A stretch of DNA of 60,000 nucleotides, from assembly GCF_964340395.1 (NCBI RefSeq), contig NC_135551.1:15085003-15145002 (forward strand). The letters run 5' to 3'. Both the position numbers and the translations under genes were made by a program. The first letter of the stretch is position 1; every line of letters starts with the position of its first letter. This document shows, piece after piece, positions 32,727-44,425 of the stretch. This DNA is from Glandiceps talaboti. Lineage: Eukaryota; Hemichordata; Enteropneusta; Spengelidae. The notes below the pieces were generated by a model. That model searched no databases, was not told the DNA's origin, and worked only from the letters and a program-made list of their open reading frames with translations.

Positions 32727-32899
32727 TGTCGTGTTTTGATATGTACCGCATTCCACCGGAAGCGGAACTTACTTATTCCAGAGCATTCTGGGTATATAAA
32801 AATGAGCGGCAAATAAAGTATTACATATTCGTTCGTCTGCTGAAGTTGAATCTTGTCTAAAGTCTAGTTTAATCTGAGCCAATAAGGCGGAATTTTACA
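32727..32899 (+). repeat. 3' LTR
   Basis: 173 bp, with no difference from the 5' LTR found by eye. It is followed by the GTTTT target duplication and the remainder of P450 exon 2. Confidence 0.97.
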
Positions 32900-33284
32900 G
32901 TTTTGAATTCTTATAAGGCGTTGTCTGAATGTGTCATTGACAGATAGAAAGACTGACTTTGCAGGTAGTCCTCGTGATTTCATAACTTGGGAGATTGCGA
33001 CAGGGTGCAAAGAGGTCAATTTGATGGATTACAATGAATTTGTGAAAGTGTTGAGGAAGAGTACACACACTACTTTACGTGTAAACGGAACAGATTCAGG
33101 TCATCACAATGCAGGTAGACAAACTGATCTGTATGACTATATGCTTATCCTAATTTTGTAGTAATATGTAGTAAATTTCATATTCATTTGTAACGTATTG
33201 TTATGATTGTCAATTCGGCCTAAATAGATTAATCTAGACAAGTTTGCGATTTATGCAATACATTTGCAATTACACAATAACAAC

Positions 33285-33393
<109 letters not shown>

Positions 33394-34085
33394 ATTCTGA
33401 AGATAGTTTCATAGAACTACAAATACGAAATCATTTACAAAATCGTATGACTAGAACCATTAGCTTTGTTCAATCGCTGCCTGCCATTATAGCTAAATGA
33501 TGTAACGACTAATACATCTGGCATAGTTGGGTAGTTGATATCATCCTCTATCTATGTACAAGCTAGTTTCGTTTTAACGAGTTTTAGCTGGTACCCGTAC
33601 GCCCATCTCACACCAATCTCGTCTCTGTCCTCGTTCTTAACCCCTTCCCAGTCGATAGTATATTTTGATCGTGATAAACGTCCAATCAGAGAAATTTAAA
33701 CTGCTAGGACGTCGCTGTTCAACCAGTCTTGTGGTATTCTTTATTCACTTCTGTTGTTCTGTTTTGTCTCTAGATAAGCTCTCTGAAAGAGGAAGCTCAC
33801 CTTGTGATCCCCATTTACCATTGAGCTTGGTTGCCTTCAATATCGTATCTGACATCACTCAGAAGCAGTCCCATGGAGAAGACTACTAAGAATTTGTTGA
33901 CTTTATTCAGTCGAATAAGGAATAGTTCGGTAATCTTGTTGGCGTTGCTCCCGTTGGTAAGATGTGTACATTTCCCCCTTTATTGTCTGCAATATTTTTA
34001 AGTCTTCTTCAAATTACAACTTGAGAGGTTCCAGAAAGCAGTATCTTACCGGGTCAAGTTTATGGAAGGCAGAATGTCAGCAGAC

Positions 34086-34984
34086 TCGGCCAATTTTTTT
34101 TCATCATTCCATTGTATGTAAACCTTGTACTTGACATTTTGTAATATTTATAATTCTCAACAAAATACCTCAACATGCCTCACCTCGCTCATACGTACGC
34201 AAAGAAGTCTCGGTATGATCACTGACATGGCCAGAGAGAACCTTTTCGGATTTACATGTCAAACGGGGAAAGATATGAAAAACATAATGCAAAGTCTGAA
34301 GCCAAATTAAAGTTGTAATTATTTTAATTATTTTTACTTGCCAAATATTTGCATTTTGGAAATGGCAAGACACGTTCATGTCATTTTCATGTAAACTGTC
34401 AGCCAAAAAACAAAGTTTGGTCGATTCACAGTCGAGTCCGCAGTGAGACTGCTCTTGCATAACTTCAACCACATGCCTATGCAAGCCTTCCTTACGCGAG
34501 TTGTCTTCATTCTGGTGCACTGACACTCCAAATTGCACGACAATATAGAATTAATCACAAGTTACATGTTATCTGAAAACACCAAACTTTTATAGTGGGT
34601 TTGAAGTGCGATTTTAGTGAGTACCAAGAACTCCCGCGTTGCTGCTTGCTGTGGAAAACCGCCCGGTCAAACGAGGTCAGCTTCAGCTTCCAGGTCAAAT
34701 CAGTCGTTTTCTACCGAAAATTCTTGAACAGACCGTTACACAACGATCCTACTAAATTTACTTGCCACGGTTATTTAAAACACATAAAAATCCACCTTTT
34801 TGTGATATTTGGAAAACTTTCAGGTTCGTATTAAGGAAACTATGAGCGAAAAACCGGGTCGAAATTTCAGGGCCTCAAGTATGCGTCCCGAATTCGTTGA
34901 AACATCGGTATTCCTAAATGTAATTCCAAAATTTGTGTGCTGGTACGAAAGAAGAGATGTCAGTTGATGTTTAGGCATTTACAG
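34086..34984. other. No gene recognised
   Basis: Sequence after the last P450 pseudogene remnant. Short frames only; the 122-codon minus-strand frame at 34170-34538 has no recognisable domain. Confidence 0.45.
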
Positions 34985-35660
34985 TATCTAAAATGGTGGA
35001 CACTAGTGAAAGTTACGGTGAGTTGAAAATACCCAAAAATAAGGCCTGTGAGTAGCCATTCAAAGTGTAACGATCTGAAGGATAGATGCATGCAAATGAG
35101 GGTGTTGCGGACTGGATGATTATGTAGAAGGGGTGCAGAATTTAGATTTGAAGTTTACAACCCTGTTTCGAACAAACACATGTCATTTGGGCGCACAATG
35201 CATAGAATTATGACTATAGTACATATTACATTGCTTGTTTGACGTCAATAGTGTCTTTTGAAAAGTGGCAGTTTACTTAAAGTCTCATGGACTGATTTCC
35301 AATATGGCGTCGGCCATAATGCTCATTAACATTTTTTTTAAATTACCAAAAAAAATATCATCAAAAATAGAAAAGAGGATGTGCTGACTTGAAATTAACA
35401 AATCTGAGTAAGCTACCCTCTGCACATCAACACACCAGATATCAAAGCAATCTGAGAAGTAGTATTTGAGGAGATGATGAAAATATCATTTTTGGAAAAA
35501 AAATCATAAAAAATTGAAAATGGCACAGATCAACTTGGCATGAACAAATCTGAATAGCCTCTCCCCAGGAACATGGACACCAAATATCGAAGTATTCTGA
35601 CTGTTACGTTTGGAGAAGATGATGAAAATAAAAAAAGTTGATGGACACCTTTGATTCACT
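34985..35660. repeat. Repeat fragments: family shared with 14482, and a two-copy unit
   Basis: 34985-35060 matches the intron 1 repeat of P450-A (TATCTAAAATGGTGGAC, GTGAGTTGAAAATACCCAAA). At about 35340-35650 a unit of roughly 125-150 bp occurs twice, with AACAAATCTGA-TA, CACCA-ATATC-AAG and GGAGA-GATGATGAAAATA, ending in AAAGTTGATGGACACC. Confidence 0.5.
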
Positions 35661-36769
35661 TATACTCTATACTCTATACCCAACTATACAGCTTTCGCTG
35701 ACAGCGGAGCTAAAAAAAATAGTCAGCCTATGTAATTACTATTGTATAAGTGAAAACTACCAAATTCGACACAAAACATTGTTTCAATTATGTTAAATTT
35801 CTTATTTTTAAATTTGAAATATCATATGTTCTTGTTTGGTTTAGTTTTCTTTCAGTAGTGACTTATCTATCATTTGGTATGTATGCTCCATAACATTTCA
35901 GATTATTTCATCATGATTCACCTTTATGTACAGACAGGATTTTATACCCTGGCACCTTTTGCCTATTAACTACCGGAATCGAAAGTGTATTAAACCCAGC
36001 CGAGTGGATTTAACTTGGCGTTCGTTGAAATAGATGTATCTGGTGTAGACTGAATCACTTGTTTACTTATAAAACAACATCAAGTTTTATAGGACACGTA
36101 CATTTTTATATTAAAACTAAATAACTATATCATATGTGAAAACTAGAAGCTTGCGATCTGAGGATATTTCGTCATCATTAAGAATCAATCTTCGGACTGT
36201 ATTTACTACTTAATTTGTGCTTTTACATAATATGGTAGACGTTATTGCACAAATAAAATAAATAAATGATATATAAACAAATATTTGCACTTTATGAAGA
36301 GTGGGCAACATATTTTTGATATTATAATTCTCATTTCTTTTGTCCTAGTATAGAAAATCTCTCATAAAAGTAGCACAAATTCCTTGTAGCATAACTACAG
36401 TTTAAAAAAAAAATATTGTTCTACATGCTGATCAACAATGTTAGGTATAGGAGTTCATTTCCTGAATAATTATCTAGTTGCCTATCGAGACCCTTTTTAA
36501 TGTTTACAATAAATGCGATTATTTGGGCGTGGTCATAATGGTAGGCGTATTTCCATACATATGAATGTTCGTTCACTTGTCTATGAATCCCTGCTGTTAT
36601 CTTTGCGATATTCCTCATCATATGGCTGTTGGTATGGGTATAGTGTTGTTTCAGCTAAGGTGACACATACTTGCCCCAGTTTTTGTGTGTGAGGTTGAGT
36701 AATTTAAATATCAATTGGTCCAGTTCTCTTTTGGCTTGGTCAAGTGCGAGCTACTATTAGCCTAAGCAC

Positions 36770-36914
36770 AGAGCTGTGTGTGTCTACGGGGTACAAATTC
36801 AGCAGTAACATTACCGTCTACGTAAGCTGCCGGGAGACCTAGAAACATTTTTAACCTTCGATTTCAAAGTGGTATTGACTATCTTAAACGTGTGAAAACT
36901 CTGTTAAAGAAGTC
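36770..36914 (+). promoter_or_regulatory. Conserved 5' block of P450-B
   Basis: Nearly the same block precedes exon 1 in P450-B, P450-C (44270-44425) and P450-D (54030-54189). It has GTGTGTCTACGGGGTA, ATTCAGCAGTAACATTA, GTCTACGTAAGCTG, GGGAGACCTA and TTAAACGTGTGAAA just before the ATG. In P450-D, homology to the other two stops close to the left edge of this block. It probably includes the 5' UTR and core promoter. No TATA box was evident. Confidence 0.5.
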
Positions 36915-39900
36915 ATGCTAACCGAGGTCGCGTTGATAGCTATCTCGATCGTTCTCATACTTTTTACATGGACGAGAAAAAGGCCGACCCTACCCGAAAC
37001 CTACCCGAAAGGTCCGACAGGATTGCCAGTGATTGGTAATTTACTACAACTTGGATCAAACCCACATTTGAAGCTCTCTGAATGGAGTCGACAATATGGT
37101 AAGAATCACATTTTCAATTAAAGTACCGACCCTCCCAAAATTAGTTCAAACATTAACATATTAGAAAAATACAGTCATTGTCCTTGTACAGTTTCTTCAC
37201 GTATTCATAAATCTACACCATAATGAGTACTAACAGAAATCGAGGTCCCCTTTGTTTATTGATGTATACGTTGTGGACTCATTCTGTGACCTTCATGCAA
37301 CCTTGATGTCACGAATACATTATACTAAAAAACTCAAAGTTGTTATGATGCGCTGAACAAATGCGCATTGGTTGGAATAACTTACATGGGCATTCGTCAA
37401 GGGTCGACAGCCTCTGCATGCGGGAGCCTGGCCACCTTGCATATAAAGACACTATTTAAAGGTCGTACAATTCGATTCTGAACAGTGACAGCTTGATTAA
37501 TATCGTTGAGGTGTATTAAAATCAAATAGTGGTTTTGGAGACAAATAAAGAGACCCTGGTCCATACAGTAAGGCTGCACTCACAAACACCGTGGGATTGG
37601 GTGGGATTGTTACATAAAAACATTAAGATATGTCAGGGAGGTACCTGACAAAATGCTTTTGAAATGCCTTTGATTAAAAACATGTTTTCAGGTACTATCC
37701 GGTTTCTAATGGCCTTAAAAGTTGATTGTCCCGGCTATCTGTCTCCAGTTACCTTTATGTTAGAAAAAAGACTGGAAGTTGGTACCTGAGTAAATATGGA
37801 TGGTGTATGCATACAGCCGTGGAAAATGATAAACGCATGAATATATGATCGACTGGTCTTACTCGACCAACATCTTATACCAGTTTCACTCGGATCTATT
37901 GGTCATCCTTACACAGTATACGGTATATATAAGGGTATTACCCTAGGGTGACCCACCTCATCGAAATATGCGCAGATCATATTGCAACACAACATATATG
38001 TCTAATATTGGTTTCTCAGATATACTGTTATGTTTGGATAATTTTCCTGTATGTTGAAATTCAGAGTTATATCTGGAGTTGGGATTGGTATTTCTCATTC
38101 ATACAATATGGTGATGCCAAATAGAATGCAACAGAGTAACAGATTACCCCACCACCACCATGACACATACACAAATACCCCATTCCCAATGTTTAATTCA
38201 TAGTATTAAGGGCTAAGGATACCCATTCATTTTAGGTTTTTCTTGTATCATGCTTTTCATTGTTCAATATCAATTATTTCTTGAAAGGAATTGTATGTAT
38301 AAAATCAAACACAACTTAATAAATATAGAGACAGTGGTAGGACAATCTGAGAATGGGCTTAATTGTTCGCATATTCACATTTTGCATGTTGTGGAAGTGA
38401 AATTCTTACAATAAATCAACATGCTAGGTCCATATCCCGTACTAGTGTACAAACATTATGGGATTGTGCTAGTTTTCCTGTACAAATGGATTACAAACGT
38501 TGATGTAGGTATTAACATTACTACTAAGTCTATACGATTAAGGCACAGTGTTGATGGATATACTGATCTCTAAATTACTGTGAATCTACATCATATAATG
38601 CTTTTTATGTCAAAACTGTTGTTATCTGCCAGAAATTAGCAGAATATTTAGTTTCTAACAACTTAATTACAAATTGAATATATAATTAGTTTTGTTAAAA
38701 GTGTATGCTCTTTCCTTGTTGTTTTCAATATCTCAGTAAAGCCAAAGCAAATTCCAAACCGTTATGGGCATACGACACAGGACTATTCTTGTAATATTCT
38801 AACAATAACTAATAATTTGCAATTTAAAATGAGCATTGGTTTACCCCAATGTCAACATGCTACAATTAACATATGCAGAGCAAAGCTGCCGTTTCAAACT
38901 ACATTTAGAATTCAAAGTGTGTGTGTGTATATGTGTGTATGTGTGTGTGTGTGTGGTTGTATCGGCACACAAGTATGGGGAAGCGGCGGGTACTTCAAAA
39001 TATTTACAATCCAGGAGGGGGTACTTGATAGGTATTTAGTGTGTGGAAGAGGAGGTGTACTCGAAATATAAGAGGTCTTGACAAATCTCCTGACCAATGC
39101 CCCGATTATTGGGTGTTTATGAATACAACCTAAGTTAATATTTGATAGAAAAGAGACTAATTTGAAAAGTAAATTGTCTTTATTTTTGATTTATGGAAGA
39201 TATACTGTTTATTAATTATAGGGGCTGTATACAGTCTGAACCTGTACAAAACTCGTGTCGTGGTATTGAACTCCTACAAGGCTTTGTCTGAAGCTATGGT
39301 TGACAGAAAGACAGATTTTGCAGGTCGTCCTCGTGATTTCATAACCTGGGAGATTTGGACACGGTATAAAGACGTCGCATTTATGGATTATAATGAATTT
39401 TGGACGGTGGTTAGGAAGAGTGCACACACTGCTTTACGTGTACATGGTACAGAGAGGTGGAATGAGGTTATCACAATACAGGTGGACAAGCTGATAGGTA
39501 AGTTTATCTCACTTTTGTAATATTTAAACCCAGGAAAAGGGATCATTTGATATTCGGAATATGTAATAATCCTTTTGAAACTCGAAATATTTCCCTCTGT
39601 GAATTTATTTGAATTCTGTCTACATACCTAAGATTTTGAATCCTTTTGATTATGCGATAATCACAATACTTACATACATAGAGAGTTAAATATCCCTCTG
39701 GTATTATTTTGTTTTCAATTTTAAAATTAGATGAGATATTTGCAAGAAAAATCATCTACATATATGCAATATTATATTTCTCATTTCTTTTATTCTCTTT
39801 GATACCTAGATAAACTCACTAGAAGAGGAAGTTCACCGTGTGATCCCCATTTACCATTGAGTTTGGTTGCATTTAATACTATATCTGAAATCACTCAAAG

Positions 39901-42900
39901 GCTGTCGTATGAAGAAGACCACCAGGAATTTCTTGACTTCGTTAAGGCAAATGCGGACTGTTTTCGTCTTATTATGGAAGCCTCTCCAGTCGGTAAGATA
40001 TTGTATTCTTTACTTTATTGATTACCGTATCTGTTATATACTATATGTTGGTGGTGCAATCCTCAATACTTTTGTCCTAATTTGAAGAAGTAAACTAATG
40101 TAATACAGGTTTGTAGTGCTCATACTTTATGAAATGTGCTCATGTGCTTTTTTCAGACTTTGTCAGATGGTTAAAGCCTTTCTTCAAACCACAAATTGAG
40201 AGGTTGAAGAAAACAGCAGCCTGTCGAGTCGAGTATATGGAACGCAGAATAAGGGCACGTAAAGAACAATCTAACATTGCGAACCCACCACGTGATGCGA
40301 TCGATATGATGTTAATCGCCCAGGAAACGTTCCAGAACAATCCCACATCAGGAGTTTCAGCAGAAGTCTTTGATGATATGGTTGTTCTACAAAATGTGAT
40401 GGACTTCTTTGGTGCAGGTACGTTGATATCAGAAATTGACATGTCGAGGAAGCATATTTTCAATGATAGCATGTCGTTAATGTTTCCAAATGTTTTACAC
40501 TTTTATAATACCCTTTTGCAAGTGTTCGACTTATCAATACTGAATGATAATCTCTACAATATAATAAGTGGACTTTGATATTCGTGACTTACTTTGTTAC
40601 TGATCACCCTTTCAAGCTTACTAATTTAAAATTTATCTAGGTATTTCAATTGTTTATATTATATCTCATTTTAAAAGATTTTAGTGTACACCAGAACAGT
40701 AAGGACTATTGTTCGTGTATCAGTTGCTATTATCAACGAATACCAAAATTATATGAAATTTGAATAATGCATTGTCAGGAATTTATAGGATATAGCCAGT
40801 GTTCATATCAAGTGACATGAACTTTAAAGCTTACATGAAGTTATTGCCTAAATACCAAAAAACATTAACATTATGCAAATGATTCATAAAGTTAAAACTA
40901 CTGCTTCAACATATACCCCAAGTGTTTTCTTCAGGAGTATACCAAATAACATGAAATTCGAAGCTTGCTTACTTCTGATAAAGCTTAATTTCCGAAATTA
41001 GTCATTTTGCAAATGATTCAATATAGCTACAAGTTACATCAACAATCTTTAAAGTATACATACGTCTAGTTATCATCGATGTGTGTACCAAAAAGATATA
41101 GCCCAAGTACAATTAAATCATCAATTATGTAAATGACACACTGATATTCATTGATATTAATTGAGAAAAGAAAAATATCAGTTCGTGTCATTGTCATAAG
41201 AAAAATTTATACAACTTTTCTTTAGAATTGTAACGGTAGTTTTTGAGCTATCATGTTCACCATCAGGCAGGCAGACAGATAGTCTTGCTATTAGATCAAT
41301 GGGCTTTTCTGATCACTGTCAAGGCGACCGAAGGTCGGTAATGAGGGCGAAAGCCCTAATTGGTCGAGCAGAATTAAAGTTGAAACATTCCTTTGAGCTA
41401 ATTTACATATTGTGGACTGGTTAATGTATGCAAGCATGGTAATCTATTCAATAACCCATGACCTCTAGATAAAAGCATAACGTAACCCTTTCTCACAGCA
41501 GGTAAAACTGTAGTCTCTTTACGCATTCTATTAACAATACGCACATAAAATAGTCGTGTATCGTATGTGCGTATGTATATAGGTACCATGCAAATGTTGC
41601 CTACGCTACTGCTCAGGCGCTGCCATTATTTTGCTGCATGAGCTTCTACCTAAAAGGTATCTCCTCACTGATATACCAATCTTTCCTATCCATAATTTAT
41701 CAAATCTCTCTAAATTTGCTTGTTGCATGGATGTGGAATACCGCCCATGTGCCTGACTGTTTTGCACATCCCAAGTACGATAGCTGTGTACTGCATACCA
41801 AGCACACTGATGTGCACATACATGTAGCAGCTATGGTGGAATAATACCCTGTAGTAACCTTCTGTTAATATCTGACTAGCATTGCTCACATACCTGGAAC
41901 ATGGCTGTGGGAAAAAGCTCGTGTACATGGATGTTGTTAAAACCTATACTGCATTGCTATTTTTTTACATCCATGTTTCAGGGATGTTGGCATACCAGTT
42001 ACACATCTGTCAAATCTAGGTATGTTCCCGGGGGTATGTTACACCTATTGTGTTGGCCAGAGATGTTATAGGGATATTATACACATAGCTGGTACAGCCC
42101 CCGTAGCTCCACTGAGATGTTACAGCTATGTGCACAACCCTGACCAAGGTATGTGAATGTTACAGGGGTGTGCAAGGTTCCCTGTGTAGTCCGAATTATA
42201 CACACACGCTAACAAATGAGGCGCAAACGAAACACTTTCTGATCATAACTTATAAAACGTGTCAAAATAACGAATTGTCGGGATAAAGAGCTTACATTTT
42301 TATCACATATCACGTTCTTCATTGAATTTGTTTTGTGACGTGTTTTTTTTCTTTCTTATGTCTGCCATTTTCACAGGGTCCGAAACTATCGTATCGTCCA
42401 TGAAGTGGTTCTTGGTCGACATGATGTTAAGTCCTGAAGTACAGAAGAAAATCCACCAAGAAATCGATGAAGTTGTTGGGGTTGGTCGTCGTCCAGTATA
42501 TGCTGATCACGACAATTTACCTTATCTAAAGGCTGCCATGTATGAAACCATGCGTTTACACACAATAGGTCCTCTAAGTTTATTCCATCGCACAATTTGC
42601 ACAACATCTGTCAATGGATGTCAAATTCCTGATGACACCATTATCATCCCAAATCATTGGGCCATAGATCACGACCCAGATGTTTTCAAAGATCCGTATG
42701 TTTACAGACCAGAACGATTTATCGATCCTAACTCTGGTAGATGTGTCTCTTTTAATGAGATGAATTTTACACCATTTGGTATGGGTAGACGTGTATGTCT
42801 TGGAGAAATGCTTGCAAAAATGGAGTATTTCTTGATTGCTGCCAATTTAATGCATCAATTTGAAGTCTCAGTGTCTCTGATCCATGGTAAACCTTCAACA

Positions 42901-42975
42901 GAAGGTGTGCTTGGTTTATCATATAGTCCAAAACCTTTCAAAATGATAGTAGGGAGAAGGAACAAACTGAAGTAG
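36915..42975 (+). CDS. Cytochrome P450-B (CYP2 clan), 5 exons, intact
   Basis: Exons: 36915-37098, 39222-39497, 39810-39992, 40157-40417 and 42377-42975. They total 1503 bp, 500 aa, with all introns phase 1 and GT-AG. The N-terminal anchor ([15 protein letters not shown]) is followed by the basic stop-transfer TRKRP and the hinge [20 protein letters not shown] lies in helix C, A-G-S-E-T at the exon 4/5 join, YETMRLH for ExxR, RPERFID, and FGMGRRVCLGE with the heme Cys. It ends VGRRNKLK. Likely an ER monooxygenase. Exons 2-4 and introns 2-3 are almost the same as in P450-D, so B and D are close duplicates. Intron 1 holds a short GT repeat and intron 4 an ATGCAAAT-type array. Splice joins are inferred from paralog agreement. 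Confidence 0.92.
38917..38956. repeat. (GT)n microsatellite in P450-B intron 1
   Basis: Short interrupted GT tract (with TATATG). The paralogous tract in P450-D (56195-56286) is more than twice as long. Confidence 0.95.
40740..41280. repeat. ATGCAAAT-type repeat array in P450-B intron 4
   Basis: Core units with TTATGCAAATGATTCAT or TTTTGCAAATGATTCA (near 40870 and 41008) and TTATGTAAATGACACA (near 41126), ending in TTTTTGAGCTATCATGTTCA and a GGCAGGCAGACAGATAG tract. Counterparts lie at about 48060-48660 (P450-C) and 58060-58770 (P450-D). Confidence 0.6.
41323..41366 (+). repeat. Twin short hairpins next to the array end
   Basis: GACCGAAGGTC and AGGGCGAAAGCCCT sit 7 nt apart; the second has a GAAA tetraloop. 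The same pair is in P450-D intron 4 (58811-58842), but P450-C has a CA repeat and other sequence there instead. Confidence 0.6.
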
Positions 42976-44425
42976 TGTATAGGAATTGAATTGTACCTAT
43001 TACTGACCTTAAATCATTTATGTGAAGTCGATCAGTTTAGCGATGTTTCCTAGATAACTAACGGAGTAATTTAACTAACATTAAAATCGCTGCTTATGAA
43101 TTTTTTTTTAATGTTCAGCAATCAGTCTAATTAACTTTGAGTAGCGCATTTTATCTGACATTCTCTGTAATATCGTCGTTAGAAATTTGAAAATTTAGTC
43201 AGCCTGTGTCCTTACTATTGTAATAGTGACAACTATAAAATTTGACACAAAACATTGTTTCAATTTTGTTAAATTTCTTATTCTTAAAGTTGAAATATCA
43301 CATGTTCTTGTTTGGTTTAGTTTTCTTTCAGTAGTGACTTATCTATCATTCGATATGTATGATCCATAACATGTCAGATTATTTCATCATGATGTATTGA
43401 AATAAAAATTGATGTGTAGACAGAATTGTATACACTGGCACCTTTTGCCTATATTAACTACCCGAATCGAAATTGTATTAAAACCTGCCGATTGGATTGA
43501 ACTTGGCGTTCGTTGTAATAGATGTATCTGGTGGAGAATGAATCACTTGATAATTTATAAAACAACATCAAGTTTTATAGGACACGTACATTTTTATATT
43601 GAAACTAAATAACTATATCATATGTGAAAATTAGAAGCTTGTGATCTTAAGATATTGCATCATAAGAATCATATTGGCCGAGTGGTGTCTTCGGACGGTA
43701 TTTACTACTTGTACTTTTACACAATATGGCAGACGTTTTTTGCACAAAATAAATAAATAAATGATATATAAACAAATATTTGCTCTTTATAAAGAGTGGG
43801 CAACATATTTTTGTTATTATTACTCTCATTTTTTTTGTCCTAGTACAGAAAATCTCTCATAAAAATAGTACAAATAACTTGGAGCATAACTGCAGTTTTT
43901 TTTTTTTAAAAATACTGTTCTACATGCTGATCAACAATGCTGGGTATAGTTGTGTAATTCCTGAATGATTATCCAGTTGCCTTTTTAATGTTTACAATTA
44001 ATGCGATTTTTTGGCTGCTGTTATGGGCGTGGTCATAATGCTAGACACATTTCCATATATATTTTGAATGTTCGTTCACTTGTCTATGAATCCCAGGTAT
44101 TATCTTTGCGATATGCCGCATGGCTGTTGGTATGGGTATAGTGTTGTTCCAGCTAAGGTGACACATACTTGCCCCTGTTTTTGAGTGTGAGGCTGAGTAA
44201 TTTAAATATCAATTGGTCCAGTTCTCTTTTGGCTTGGTCGAGTGCGAGCTACTATTAGCGTAATCACAGAACTGTGTGTCTACGGGGTAGAAATTCAGCA
44301 GTAACATTAACGTCTACGTAAGCTGCGGGAGACCTAAAAAGATTTTTAACCATCAATTTCAGAGTTGCATTGACTCTATTTAGTATTTAATATTTTAAAC
44401 GTGTGAAATCTCCGTTAAAGAAGTC
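42976..44425. other. P450-B 3' flank and start of next duplication unit
   Basis: 42976-43100 matches the flank of the exon 5 pseudogene at 8408. From about 43205 it matches 35725 onward and leads into P450-C. No other gene is recognised. Confidence 0.7.
44270..44425 (+). promoter_or_regulatory. Conserved 5' block of P450-C
   Basis: Same block as upstream of P450-B and P450-D, including CTACGTAAGCTGCGGGAGAC and TTAAACGTGTGAAATCTCCG. Homology with the P450-B flank extends further left (AAATATCAATTGGTCCAG, TTGGCTTGGTC), so B and C share a longer upstream region than D. Confidence 0.5.

Larger units (their letters stand above)
28241..32899 (+). mobile_element. Ty3/Gypsy LTR retrotransposon, 4.66 kb
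   Basis: Two LTRs of 173 bp flank a gag-pol interior. The 5-bp target duplication GTTTT (28236-28240 and 32900-32904) breaks P450 exon 2 at the point where intact copies read GTGGTTTTGAATTC. The LTRs begin TG and end CA and appear identical base for base by eye, so the insertion is very recent. Domain order protease, RT, RNase H, integrase is that of Ty3/Gypsy. The short LTRs and ISDD active site resemble the Mag/SURL group (inference). No envelope gene is present. One in-frame stop separates gag from the zinc-knuckle/pol region. Confidence 0.97.

Noticed and set aside
41323-41366. Hammerhead-type ribozyme
   Set aside because: The GAAA is a tetraloop closing GGGC/GCCC, and no CUGAUGA core in the right arrangement was found.
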